A DNA stretch of 22,973 nucleotides from an uncultured Oscillospiraceae bacterium (GCA_934565615.1 CAKTIH010000019.1:1-22973), one strand, 5' to 3'; numbered from the stretch's first letter, positions 13,798 through 21,554 are shown. Numbers and translations are program-made. The notes: generated by a model not told the origin, from the sequence alone.

Positions 13798-15285
13798 TCA
13801 GAACTGGAAGTAGATAAAATTGGCCGCCTCAAGGCCGCCGAATATTCCGAACAGAAGTATGAGCGACACCGAAAGCGCTATCACCAGGGACTGGCACCAT
13901 GCGTCCTGCTTCACGATAAGCTCCCTGAGCTTTATGCCGCGGTACTTGCAGATATCCGTGCCTATGAGCAGCGCGATACCGGCCAGCATGAGGTCAAAGT
14001 TTGGCCGGTCGAGCCCGCATTCGTACAGCGAACCGTCAAACAGTATCCACGGGTTCGCTGCCGTGAACGCCCCGCGCACCATATCGAAGGCGTCGGAGAG
14101 CTGCGGCGCTCTGAAAAACACCCATGCAAAGTTAATGAGCAGGAAGGTCACCAGCACCTTCACGGCCTTATGCCCGAGGCTGTCCCGGTGAAGCCCAAAC
14201 GTCTTCACCCCCCAGTCGCGCAGCGGCTTGAGCATATCGCCGATCACCTGATAGAAGCCGTTGAGCAGGCCCCAGAACACATACGTCCACTGCGCGCCGT
14301 GCCACAGCCCGCTCAGGCCGAAGGTTATCATGATGTTCAGATACTTTTTTGCCTTGCCCTTCCTGTTGCCTCCGAGAGGAATATACACATAGTCGCGGAA
14401 CCATGTGGAGAGCGATATGTGCCAGCGCCTCCAGAACTCAGCGGTGCTCATGGACAGATACGGCGTGTTGAAGTTCTCCATAAGCTCGACTCCAAGCATC
14501 TTCGCCGAGCCGACCGCGATCGTCGAATAACCGCCGAAGTCACAGTATATCTGCACGGCGAAGAGCAGCGTCGCGATGATCGTGTACCAGCCGCCGTATA
14601 TCTCACTGTTGCCGTACACCGTGTCAACAAAAATGGCAATTCTGTCCGAAAGCACCACTTTGAGGAAAAAGCCCCACAAAATGAGCAGCATTCCCTCGCG
14701 CATGGCGTTGAAGTCCGCCTTTTTAGGCACGGCAAACTGCTTGAGCAGGTTCTTTGAGCGCTCTATCGGCCCAGCGACGAGCTGTGGGAAGAACGACACG
14801 AACAGCGCATAGCGCAGAAAGCTCTTCTCGGCGTATATCTCGCCGCGGTACACGTCTATCGTGTAGCCAAGAGCCTGAAATGTATAGAACGATATACCCA
14901 CCGGCAGCACAATATCAAAGGTGGGGCAGCTGAACGCGAACCCGCAGCCCGCGAGCACCGCGTTGAGGCTCGTAACGGCAAAGTTAAAATACTTGAAATA
15001 GAACAGTATCCCCAAGTTCAAGGCAAGGCACAGCGCAAGGCTGAGCTTTTCAAGGCGGCGGTCCCTATTTCCTGCGGACGCTCTCGCACGTTCAATCAGC
15101 AGCGCACACAGATATGTCGCCGCAGTTGAGAACAGGATGAGCAGCGCATAGACCGCGTTCCAGCACATATAGAAAAAATAGCTGCATATGAGCAACCATA
15201 CATGCTTCAGCTTATCGGGTATTATGTAATACACTGCCAGAACAGCTGGCAGAAAAATCATATATTGCAGGGAATTGAACAGCAT
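13798..15285 (-). CDS. MBOAT-family membrane O-acyltransferase (AlgI/DltB/PatA-like)
   Basis: The 495-residue polytopic protein is a typical AlgI-type MBOAT. It begins MLFNSLQYMIFLPAVLAVYY. It carries LPVGISFYTFQALGYTIDVYRG (about 127-148), FPQLVAGPIERSKNLL, the FWRRWHISLSTWFRDYVYIPLGG block (about 284-306) and GLSGLWHGAQWTYVFWG with the catalytic His at about 329. It should carry an acyl group, usually acetyl, across the membrane to an extracytoplasmic acceptor with its SGNH partner encoded next. The ATG at 15285 follows GAGGAAAG, with a good promoter upstream. It heads a minus-strand unit of MBOAT, SGNH and possibly the phosphatidyltransferase gene. Confidence 0.95.
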   Translation of the reverse strand: MLFNSLQYMIFLPAVLAVYYIIPDKLKHVWLLICSYFFYMCWNAVYALLILFSTAATYLCALLIERARASAGNRDRRLEKLSLALCLALNLGILFYFKYFNFAVTSLNAVLAGCGFAFSCPTFDIVLPVGISFYTFQALGYTIDVYRGEIYAEKSFLRYALFVSFFPQLVAGPIERSKNLLKQFAVPKKADFNAMREGMLLILWGFFLKVVLSDRIAIFVDTVYGNSEIYGGWYTIIATLLFAVQIYCDFGGYSTIAVGSAKMLGVELMENFNTPYLSMSTAEFWRRWHISLSTWFRDYVYIPLGGNRKGKAKKYLNIMITFGLSGLWHGAQWTYVFWGLLNGFYQVIGDMLKPLRDWGVKTFGLHRDSLGHKAVKVLVTFLLINFAWVFFRAPQLSDAFDMVRGAFTAANPWILFDGSLYECGLDRPNFDLMLAGIALLIGTDICKYRGIKLRELIVKQDAWCQSLVIALSVSLILLFGIFGGLEAANFIYFQF

Positions 15286-15320
15286 ATAAGCTTTCCTCGC
15301 TTATCTATACTTCTTTTCCG

Positions 15321-15349
15321 ATTGTATCATAAGCCACCTCTCTTATCAA
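15321..15349 (-). promoter_or_regulatory. Promoter of the MBOAT-SGNH operon
   Basis: The minus strand shows TTGATA (15344-15349), a 17-bp spacer and TACAAT (15321-15326), 36 bp before the ATG at 15285. It diverges from the plus-strand promoter at 15425-15453. Confidence 0.75.
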
Positions 15350-15424
15350 CAAATACTTTCACGCATCGCGCCATCGGGAACATAGCTCCGGGGCATCTGA
15401 TCTCCCCAAATTTGCGCTTTGCTC

Positions 15425-15453
15425 TTGAAAACAGGGCGCATTTTGCATATAAT
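15425..15453 (+). promoter_or_regulatory. Promoter of the beta-lactamase-fold/NAGPA/Lgt-like operon
   Basis: TTGAAA (15425-15430), a 17-bp spacer and TATAAT (15448-15453) lie 38 bp before the ATG at 15492. GGGAG at 15481-15485 is the ribosome binding site. Confidence 0.8.
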
Positions 15454-15491
15454 GAAAAGGATTTTTAACTGTTTGATTTTGGGAGAGCGCA

Positions 15492-17138
15492 ATGAAGATT
15501 CTCAGAAAAGCGATAGCCGCGGCCGCGGCGCTGACCCTGTGCCTGTCGCTCGGCTTTTCAGCCCTTGCGGACGATGGCGATAACGCGCAGTACGGCGATA
15601 AGACATGGGACCAGATCGTCAGTCAGCTGCTTGAGGAGTACAACGTGCCGCGCGAGCAGATCACCGCCGGGTACTGCAACCTCGTCACCGGCGAGGAATA
15701 CTACGTAAACGGCGATGAGTACAAGATCGCCGCCAGCATGTACAAGCTCCCGCTCAACATGTATTTTACCGACCTCATCCAAAGCGGTCAGTTCGATTGG
15801 GACAGCCATTATACCGAAGTCACCTACGAATACGCGCGCGACGCCTCTCTTATATACTCCGACAATGACTGGGCGATGTTCCTGTTTGAAAGCGACGTCA
15901 TCGGCGGCTTTGAGAAGTTCCGTGAGCTTACCGCGCCTTTCATGGGCGTTGACCTGAACGACGTGCCGGATAACTATTACCACGTCAATATTTACACTGC
16001 CCGCCAGTTCATCACCTGTCTGAAGCTGCTGTATAACGAGCAGGAGCGCTTCCCCGGCATTATCGAGACCATGCTGAAGGCTGAGCAGGACCGTTTCTTC
16101 AAGCTGAACACGCCGAACTTCGAGGTCGCCCATAAGTACGGATATGTCCCGGAGGATGGACATATCTACATGAACGACTGCGGCATTGCCTATGCCTCCC
16201 AGCCGATCGCCATCGTGATGTTCACAGATAACGTCGATAACGCCGAGGAGCTGCTGTCGGCGTACTGCACCGCCATGTGCGAGTACACCAACTACACCGT
16301 CGCGAATCCCCCCGCCACGCCGACACCCGAACCGACCGCCGTGCCGACACCCACCGTTCCCGCAGCTACCGCGACGGCGGAGCCCGAACCCACGGCGGCA
16401 GCCGAGCCCGAACCCGAGCCTGCCGAGGCCGGGTCGCCTGTGACGGCGTTCCTGTTCATTGCCGTCTTTGCCGCCCTCGGCATATTGGGCGCGGTAAAGC
16501 TCAGGAAGAAATACGGCGCGGGGCTGAAGCTGATACTGATCGCGCTGCTGCTGTGCGCGGTCGGGATGCTCCTTGCCGCCGCGGGCAGCTTCCGCGGCAC
16601 GGTCATCGCAAAGCCTGCGGGCGATCCGCAGCAGACCGTCACGGAGTTCTTCGATTCTCTCATCGCGGGGGACTATACCTCGGCCTATGACCGCCTGCGC
16701 GATCATACCGGCCTCGGCCTTGAGAATGAGCCCGGCACCGAAGCCGGGAAAATTGTATACAAAGCCCTGCATGACAGCTACAGGTATGAGCTTGCCGGCA
16801 GCGCCGAGATAGATAAGCTCGCCGCCGTGCAGAATGTCCGCTTCACATATCTCTCGCTTCCCGCGCTTGAAGACGCAGCCGCCGAAGAGACGCAGGCCCA
16901 GCTCAAGCACCTTGTGCAGAGCCTGCCGTCAAGCGAGGTCTATGATAAGAGCAACAACTATCTCCCGGAGATCACCGAACGCGCGTATCTTCAGGCGCTC
17001 GAACAGGTCCTTGAAAATGCCGGGGAGTACTACGCCACGGTCGAAATTCCGCTCGACCTCAGCTACACGGACGGCAGATGGCAGCTCGCGATAAGCGACG
17101 CGCTTCTGAACGCTCTCAACGGCGGCGCGGGCTACTGA
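15492..17138 (+). CDS. Secreted class A beta-lactamase-fold serine hydrolase with C-terminal membrane-anchored domain
   Basis: The 548-residue protein starts with a signal peptide (about 1-26, ending SALA). A beta-lactamase/transpeptidase-like domain (about 40-265) follows, with SxxK as S82-M-Y-K85, SDN as S123-D-N125, and HKYG (214-217) where KTG is expected. Next come a Pro/Thr/Glu-rich linker (about 272-314), two hydrophobic segments (about 316-335 and 345-364) and a final extracellular domain (about 375-548). That last domain opens QQTVTEFFDSLIAGDYTSAYDRL, which suggests an NTF2-like fold. Serine hydrolases of this type act on cell-wall precursors or on beta-lactams; the altered third motif leaves activity open. 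It is the first gene of a three-gene operon, with its stop 14 bases from the next start. Confidence 0.82.
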   Translation: MKILRKAIAAAAALTLCLSLGFSALADDGDNAQYGDKTWDQIVSQLLEEYNVPREQITAGYCNLVTGEEYYVNGDEYKIAASMYKLPLNMYFTDLIQSGQFDWDSHYTEVTYEYARDASLIYSDNDWAMFLFESDVIGGFEKFRELTAPFMGVDLNDVPDNYYHVNIYTARQFITCLKLLYNEQERFPGIIETMLKAEQDRFFKLNTPNFEVAHKYGYVPEDGHIYMNDCGIAYASQPIAIVMFTDNVDNAEELLSAYCTAMCEYTNYTVANPPATPTPEPTAVPTPTVPAATATAEPEPTAAAEPEPEPAEAGSPVTAFLFIAVFAALGILGAVKLRKKYGAGLKLILIALLLCAVGMLLAAAGSFRGTVIAKPAGDPQQTVTEFFDSLIAGDYTSAYDRLRDHTGLGLENEPGTEAGKIVYKALHDSYRYELAGSAEIDKLAAVQNVRFTYLSLPALEDAAAEETQAQLKHLVQSLPSSEVYDKSNNYLPEITERAYLQALEQVLENAGEYYATVEIPLDLSYTDGRWQLAISDALLNALNGGAGY

Positions 17139-17152
17139 GGGGAGGCGCATGA

Positions 17153-18562
17153 ATGAACGATGATTTTGATCTGAGCGAGCTCGACTCGATACTCGCGGAA
17201 TTCGGCGATGATCCTCATGACGAAGCCGCGCGCTCCCCTTTTGTTATGGACGATACTCCGACGCGGCCTGCCGCCGAACCTGAAGCTCCGACACCGCCGA
17301 TCACCGAATCTGCGGCCCCGGCGGATAAACCTGACGAGAAAACTCATTTCTGGAACAGCCGGGACTTTGCCGCGGCGGCACACCCGGCGCGCGCCCCCGT
17401 AAGCGCCGCACCCGCGCCGGAGATACCGGATGAACCCCCGCGCCGCGCGTGGTTTATCACGCCGCTGTTCGGTCTGCTCTCGGCGCTTATACTGCTGTGG
17501 GCGCTCTTTAACATCCATCCCGCCTCCGGTACGCTCTCGAACGCCTCCGGAAGCAGCAGCCTTAATTTGTCAAATAAGCTTGATGTATACCTCAATAACG
17601 CCGCGAGCGACGCCCTCGGCGAGCTTGCGTACATAAAAAAGATCTACACTCTTCAGGAGAACGACACCGTCTCCCCCGTGCCGAACGCCGCCTGCTTCGG
17701 CACGACAAATGACCCCGCAGATATCCGCGAGGTCATCAAGAACGCCGCCGACCTGCTCGATGGGCAGTCCGTCATCTTCGATGAGAACGCGGACTTTGTT
17801 CCGGGCGAGCCGATCCGATATTACCTTGACGAGACCATACTCGTCATCACATGGAAGGAATACATCAACCAGCGCTGCTGCACCTGCGCCGAGGTCAAGC
17901 TCGCGCACGGCTCGCAGCTCCGGCGCAAGCTCGCCGACGACAGCTACAGCTCCAGCGTGCAGCTCTACGCCTCGGATATGGCAAAGCAGGCAAACGCCGT
18001 CGTTGCGATAAACGGCGACTTCTACGCTTTCCGCGATCTTGGCATAACCGTGTACCAGCGCACGCTCTACCGCAACAGCCCCGCGAAGGTCGATACCTGC
18101 TTCTTCACCTCCACCGGCGACATGCTCTTTACCCGCGCAGGCGAGCTTACCGGCGAGGGTGAGACGCAGAGGTTCATTGAGGATAACGACATTGTCTTTT
18201 CCATCGCCTTCGGTCCCGTGCTTGTGGATAACGGCGAGCTGCAATACTGCGAGCGCTACCCCATCGGTGAGATAGACACCGAGTATTCCCGCTCCTGCAT
18301 CGGCATGTCGGGCGAGCTGCATTATCTCCTCATGACCATCAACCACACGTCCGACGCACGCCCCCGTGCGACGGTCAACGAGCTTGCGCGCTTTATCTAT
18401 TCCAAGGGCGTGCAGAAGGCATATAACCTTGACGGCGGCCAGACCTCGGAGATCATCATGAACGGCGAGCCGATAAACAATGTCGACTTCGGCTCTGAGC
18501 GCACCGTCAGCGACATCATCTATTTTGCCACCGCGATCCCGAATGAGGAGGCGAGCAAATGA
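17153..18562 (+). CDS. Membrane-anchored phosphodiester glycosidase (NAGPA family)
   Basis: The 469-residue protein has an acidic, Pro/Ala-rich cytoplasmic tail (1-96), one membrane segment (about 101-120) and an extracytoplasmic catalytic domain. The domain shows the family marks VVAINGDFYAFRD (about 283-295), FSIAFGPVLVDNGEL (about 349-363), RSCIGMSGELHYLLMTIN and KAYNLDGGQTSEIIMNG (about 422-438). NAGPA-type enzymes cleave sugar-phosphodiester bonds, as in the mammalian uncovering enzyme and bacterial teichoic-acid or exopolysaccharide proteins. The target here is inferred to be an envelope polymer. GGGGAGG precedes ATG 17153; its stop overlaps the next start in ATGA. The N-terminal DLSELDSILAEF is a notable short motif. 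Confidence 0.88.
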   Translation: MNDDFDLSELDSILAEFGDDPHDEAARSPFVMDDTPTRPAAEPEAPTPPITESAAPADKPDEKTHFWNSRDFAAAAHPARAPVSAAPAPEIPDEPPRRAWFITPLFGLLSALILLWALFNIHPASGTLSNASGSSSLNLSNKLDVYLNNAASDALGELAYIKKIYTLQENDTVSPVPNAACFGTTNDPADIREVIKNAADLLDGQSVIFDENADFVPGEPIRYYLDETILVITWKEYINQRCCTCAEVKLAHGSQLRRKLADDSYSSSVQLYASDMAKQANAVVAINGDFYAFRDLGITVYQRTLYRNSPAKVDTCFFTSTGDMLFTRAGELTGEGETQRFIEDNDIVFSIAFGPVLVDNGELQYCERYPIGEIDTEYSRSCIGMSGELHYLLMTINHTSDARPRATVNELARFIYSKGVQKAYNLDGGQTSEIIMNGEPINNVDFGSERTVSDIIYFATAIPNEEASK

Positions 18563-19566
18563 ACCCCATAGCCATATACAGCGGCTCCACGGTCCTGTAC
18601 TGGAGCTCTGTCATAATAGTCCTCGGGCTGCTCGCGTGTCTCGTGCTGTCCCTGCCCCTGCACCGCGCAAACGGCGGCAGCGACAGCGCGATGCTGCTCT
18701 TCTTCCCGCTTGCGGTCATCCTCTCCGTGCCCATCTGCCGCGTTATACACTGGTACTGCCATCTTGAGCAGTACAACGGTATATGGGGCGCGCTGACTGA
18801 CTACTCCACCGGCAGCTACTGTCTGCCCGGCGCACTGCTCGGCACATGGCTTGCCGCGCTCATTGTGAAGAAGCTGGGCTTTGCGCACAGCACCGCCCGT
18901 CTGCTGGACGCTTTCGCTCCGGGAGCGGCGCTCGCTGTCGCGTTCATCCGCCTGAGCGCGCTCTTTAACAGCTCTTGCCGCAGCAAGATTGCCGTGACGA
19001 CGCCCGCGCTTCAGCACCTGCCCATCGCTTCCGGCGTCACAAGCTCCACCGGCGCTGTCGAATACCGCTTCGCGACCTTCTTCGTGGAGTTTCTTCTCAT
19101 GCTCATCGCGTCAGCAGTGCTGCTTGAGTTCTTCTACCGCTGCCGCAAGCGTCCGATGAAGTACGGAAGCCGCGACGGGAACACCGCAAGGTACTTTCTG
19201 CTGCTTTATAGTACTATAGAGCTCTTGCTGGACAGCACCCGAAACGACTCCAGCTTCATGAAGTTCAACGGCTTTGTCAGCATCGTGCAGATGATCTGCG
19301 CGGTATGTATCGCCGCGCTCCTCATATACTACAGCCGCGGGAGCATAAAGGCCAACGGGCTCAGTGCAAAGCACTGGGTGATATGGGGCGCGTGGCTCCT
19401 CGGCCTCGCCGGGACAGGCGTGTCCGAATACCTCGTCCAGCGCCACGGCAACTGGTACCCCGGCTGCTACGCAGTGATGACGGTCTGCTGCGCGCTTATG
19501 GCCGCGGCAGTATACCGGATGTACTTAAGCTGCTGTGACGAAACGGCGATAGGTATTATTGAATAA
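18559..19566 (+). CDS. Lgt-like (prolipoprotein diacylglyceryl transferase family) membrane protein, divergent
   Basis: The 335-residue polytopic protein follows the layout of Lgt. An Arg (R61) follows the second membrane segment. GSYCLPGALLG (about 85-95) stands where Lgt has its GG-x-x-(H/Y)-GG-L loop. DAFAPGAALAVAFIRLSALFN (D117, P121, R131, N137) aligns with the Lgt signature before GR-x-GNF-x-N, and IELLLDSTRND (E221, R228) with the conserved EffR stretch. Several canonical residues are changed, so diacylglyceryl transfer to lipoproteins is uncertain and it may be a specialised paralogue acting on another acceptor. It overlaps the glycosidase gene by four bases, with GAGGAGG before the ATG. 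A strong terminator ends the operon. Confidence 0.75.
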   Translation: MNPIAIYSGSTVLYWSSVIIVLGLLACLVLSLPLHRANGGSDSAMLLFFPLAVILSVPICRVIHWYCHLEQYNGIWGALTDYSTGSYCLPGALLGTWLAALIVKKLGFAHSTARLLDAFAPGAALAVAFIRLSALFNSSCRSKIAVTTPALQHLPIASGVTSSTGAVEYRFATFFVEFLLMLIASAVLLEFFYRCRKRPMKYGSRDGNTARYFLLLYSTIELLLDSTRNDSSFMKFNGFVSIVQMICAVCIAALLIYYSRGSIKANGLSAKHWVIWGAWLLGLAGTGVSEYLVQRHGNWYPGCYAVMTVCCALMAAAVYRMYLSCCDETAIGIIE

Positions 19567-19573
19567 CATACGG

Positions 19574-19626
19574 AAGCCATCAGATGACTAAACCGCGCGC
19601 GGCTTAGTCATCTGATGGCTTTTTAT
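19574..19626 (+). terminator. Strong terminator between convergent operons
   Basis: An 18-bp stem (19574-19591 with 19604-19621, core AGCCATCAGATGACTAA) encloses a loop whose centre, CCGCGCGCGG, is itself self-complementary. TTTTTAT follows on the plus strand. The mirror strand ends TTCCGTATG, so it favours the plus strand. Confidence 0.93.
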
Positions 19627-19657
19627 CCGAAATACCCATTCCGGCAACTATATCTTC

Positions 19658-20281
19658 TCATTTCAGAGCAAGGATATTTTCCTGCATCCGCTGCAAAAAG
19701 CGTCCCGCATGCGCGCCATCCATCTGTGTGTGGTGGAACTGGAACGAGAGCTTCAGCGTCGTCTTAAAAAGTCCCTTATGATATCTGCCCCAGATGATGA
19801 AGGGGTTGTTGAAGATGCCGCTGTTCATGCCGACCGCGCCGTCGATCTCGGTATCCACAATGGCAGAGGTGCCAATGACCATACTCTCCGTCAGGTCATG
19901 GTTCTCGCAGCGCTCCGCCGCCTCGCGCGTCAGGCGCAGATAGTCGGCGTTGAATTGCGCAAGGCTGTCTGAGAATGGCACATCGCAGGAACTGACCTCG
20001 CCGTTTTTGTTCTTCACAATCGTGTTCACAGCAATGCTGTCGTATTGCCAAAGCTCGCGCCCCACAGGGAGCATACGGAACTCTTTGATCTCACTCGCCG
20101 CCCTGCCTATGCAGTAATCCATCAGCATGTTGAATTTCAGTCCGCGCCGGCGGCTGAGTTTCATAAGCGGCGTAACATCCAGCGTTTTGAAAAGGGTCAC
20201 CATCGGGTTCGGCGCATTCATCCAAAGCTCAAACGCCGCTGCACGTGAAGTGGCTTTCGGGTCGATCACGATCGGTTTCAT
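19658..20281 (-). CDS. CatA-like O-acetyltransferase
   Basis: The 207-residue protein has the length and catalytic motif of type A chloramphenicol acetyltransferases, which work as trimers. HHTQMDGAHAGRFL (about 183-196) holds the catalytic His184 and Asp188 of HHxxxDG. FNNPFIIWGRYHKG precedes it, and the N-terminal RAAAFELWMNAPNPMV stretch resembles the family opening. The PW-x-x-F region of classical CATs, which holds the oxyanion-hole Ser, reads SAIVDTEIDGAVGMNSG here. It therefore belongs to the CatA-like branch whose drug substrate is not certain. Its ATG overlaps the upstream stop in ATGA. It is the last gene of the resistance-type cassette. Confidence 0.88.
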   Translation of the reverse strand: MKPIVIDPKATSRAAAFELWMNAPNPMVTLFKTLDVTPLMKLSRRRGLKFNMLMDYCIGRAASEIKEFRMLPVGRELWQYDSIAVNTIVKNKNGEVSSCDVPFSDSLAQFNADYLRLTREAAERCENHDLTESMVIGTSAIVDTEIDGAVGMNSGIFNNPFIIWGRYHKGLFKTTLKLSFQFHHTQMDGAHAGRFLQRMQENILALK

Positions 20282-20907
20282 ACGTTGCTCTCCAATGCGG
20301 CGATATCGCCCGACTGAATGGCGGGAATGCTGCGCTTTATTTTTTCTTCATCCCAATCCCACCAGCGCAGTTCCTCAAGCTTCCCGATCGCCGCATCGTC
20401 AAAGCGCTTGCGGATAGGCTTCGCGGGAACTCCTCCCACAATGGTGTAGGGCGGCACATCCTTTGTCACCACGGCGCGGGTCCCGACTATCGCGCCGTCG
20501 CCGATTTTTACGCCCGGCATAATGACGGCCTCGTAGCCGATCCAGACATCGCTGCCGATCACGGTATCGCCTTTGTTGTCCCATGCGTCACGGATATTAT
20601 TTACATCGAGTCCCCATTCGTCAAAGAAAATGGGGAAGGTGTAGGTGGACAGCGACTTCATCGAGTGGTTCCCGCTTGTGAACAGAAACTTTGCGCCGCA
20701 GGCAATAGAGCAGAATTTGCCGATCTTTAGCTTATCGCCGTTGATGGGATAGTGATAGATGACATTGTTCTTTTCAAAATCGCGTGGATCGTGTACAAAA
20801 TCGTTGTATATCGTATAGTCTCCGACCTCAATGTTCGGGCTCGTGACTACAGCTTTCAGGTAAACCGTCTGCTTATCGTGCGGACGGGGATATATTTTGT
20901 CCTCCAT
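20278..20907 (-). CDS. Vat/CatB-type xenobiotic acetyltransferase (left-handed beta-helix)
   Basis: The 209-residue protein matches the Vat/CatB family, trimeric acetyltransferases that inactivate streptogramin A or chloramphenicol. Hexapeptide-repeat segments are seen in LKIGKFCSIACGAKF (about 60-74) and VIGSDVWIGYEAVIMPGVKIGDGAIVG. The catalytic His lies in SGNHSMKS (H81), and the C-terminal YTIVGGVPAKPIRKRF is diagnostic. The loop between is of the Vat kind (TYTFPIFFDEWG). I chose ATG 20907 because GAGGAAG precedes it. An in-frame ATG at 20928 overlaps the DUF998 stop in ATGA and is a real alternative. The stop overlaps the catA-like start. Length and catalytic residues are normal; the substrate must be tested. 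Confidence 0.92.
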   Translation of the reverse strand: MEDKIYPRPHDKQTVYLKAVVTSPNIEVGDYTIYNDFVHDPRDFEKNNVIYHYPINGDKLKIGKFCSIACGAKFLFTSGNHSMKSLSTYTFPIFFDEWGLDVNNIRDAWDNKGDTVIGSDVWIGYEAVIMPGVKIGDGAIVGTRAVVTKDVPPYTIVGGVPAKPIRKRFDDAAIGKLEELRWWDWDEEKIKRSIPAIQSGDIAALESNV

Positions 20908-20924
20908 TCTGACTTCCTCACCAA

Positions 20925-21554
20925 TCATTCGTTTTCCGGTTTTGCACAAAACAGATGAATGCCCAGTGCCGCGTTAAATCCCGTCACGGCAAACACGCTG
21001 AAGCGTTCCGCAACGCCGAAGTATTCGGCAGGAACGAGCTTTATGCCCACGGCTCCGATGAGCATCATGCCGAGGACGATCGCAGCGCACACTCCGTAAG
21101 AGCGGCATGCCCTGCTTTTTGCTCCGGCGGCAATAATGATGGTCAGCGATGCTATGGACAGCAGCACCACCAGGGCGGTAACGACCATGTGCATGACGTC
21201 CTGAAACGCCCCTGCATAACCGCTGTCACTCAGCGGGAACATGCGATAGCCGACCGCCGAGACCCATTCCATCACAGCGAACAGATAGACCCCCGAGCGG
21301 AGCAGCTTGGTTTTCTGCCCTTGGATGCCGATGCACACGACGGTCACGCAAACGACCTCGCACGCATTGTAGAGCGCGCTGAGCTGATTCCACAGCGGGA
21401 GCGACGGCGCATTGGCGGCACTCAGGTCGCTGACCGCCTGTGCCATCCAGTTGTACCCCGGATAGGCCAGCGGCGCAAATACCACTGCCGCTGTATACGA
21501 AAGGAAGCTGACGACACCCAATAGCCCAAGCTTTTGTATCAATGGTTTTTTCAT
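20925..21554 (-). CDS. DUF998 membrane protein
   Basis: The 209-residue protein has about six membrane segments. The DUF998 hallmarks are AVVFAPLAYPGYNWMAQAVSDLSAANAP (first extracellular loop) and RMFPLSDSGYAGAFQDVMHMVV, where the acidic/His DVMH motif recurs in the family. DUF998 proteins have no agreed function. The ATG at 21554 follows GGAGGAG; the frame is open upstream but runs back into tetR. It lies 34 bases after the TetR gene and overlaps or touches the Vat gene. It is therefore part of the same cassette and may help with drug export or membrane adaptation, which is inference from context only. Confidence 0.9.
   Translation of the reverse strand: MKKPLIQKLGLLGVVSFLSYTAAVVFAPLAYPGYNWMAQAVSDLSAANAPSLPLWNQLSALYNACEVVCVTVVCIGIQGQKTKLLRSGVYLFAVMEWVSAVGYRMFPLSDSGYAGAFQDVMHMVVTALVVLLSIASLTIIIAAGAKSRACRSYGVCAAIVLGMMLIGAVGIKLVPAEYFGVAERFSVFAVTGFNAALGIHLFCAKPENE

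Noticed and set aside
13615..14757. A 380-codon plus-strand frame across the SGNH and MBOAT genes.
   Set aside because: It spans the junction of two clear minus-strand genes and encodes no recognisable motif.
15558..16910. A 450-codon open frame on the minus strand opposite the beta-lactamase-fold gene.
   Set aside because: It mirrors the codon phase of a GC-rich gene, has no family motif, and lacks a ribosome binding site; the plus-strand protein has signal peptide, SxxK and SDN motifs and a good promoter.
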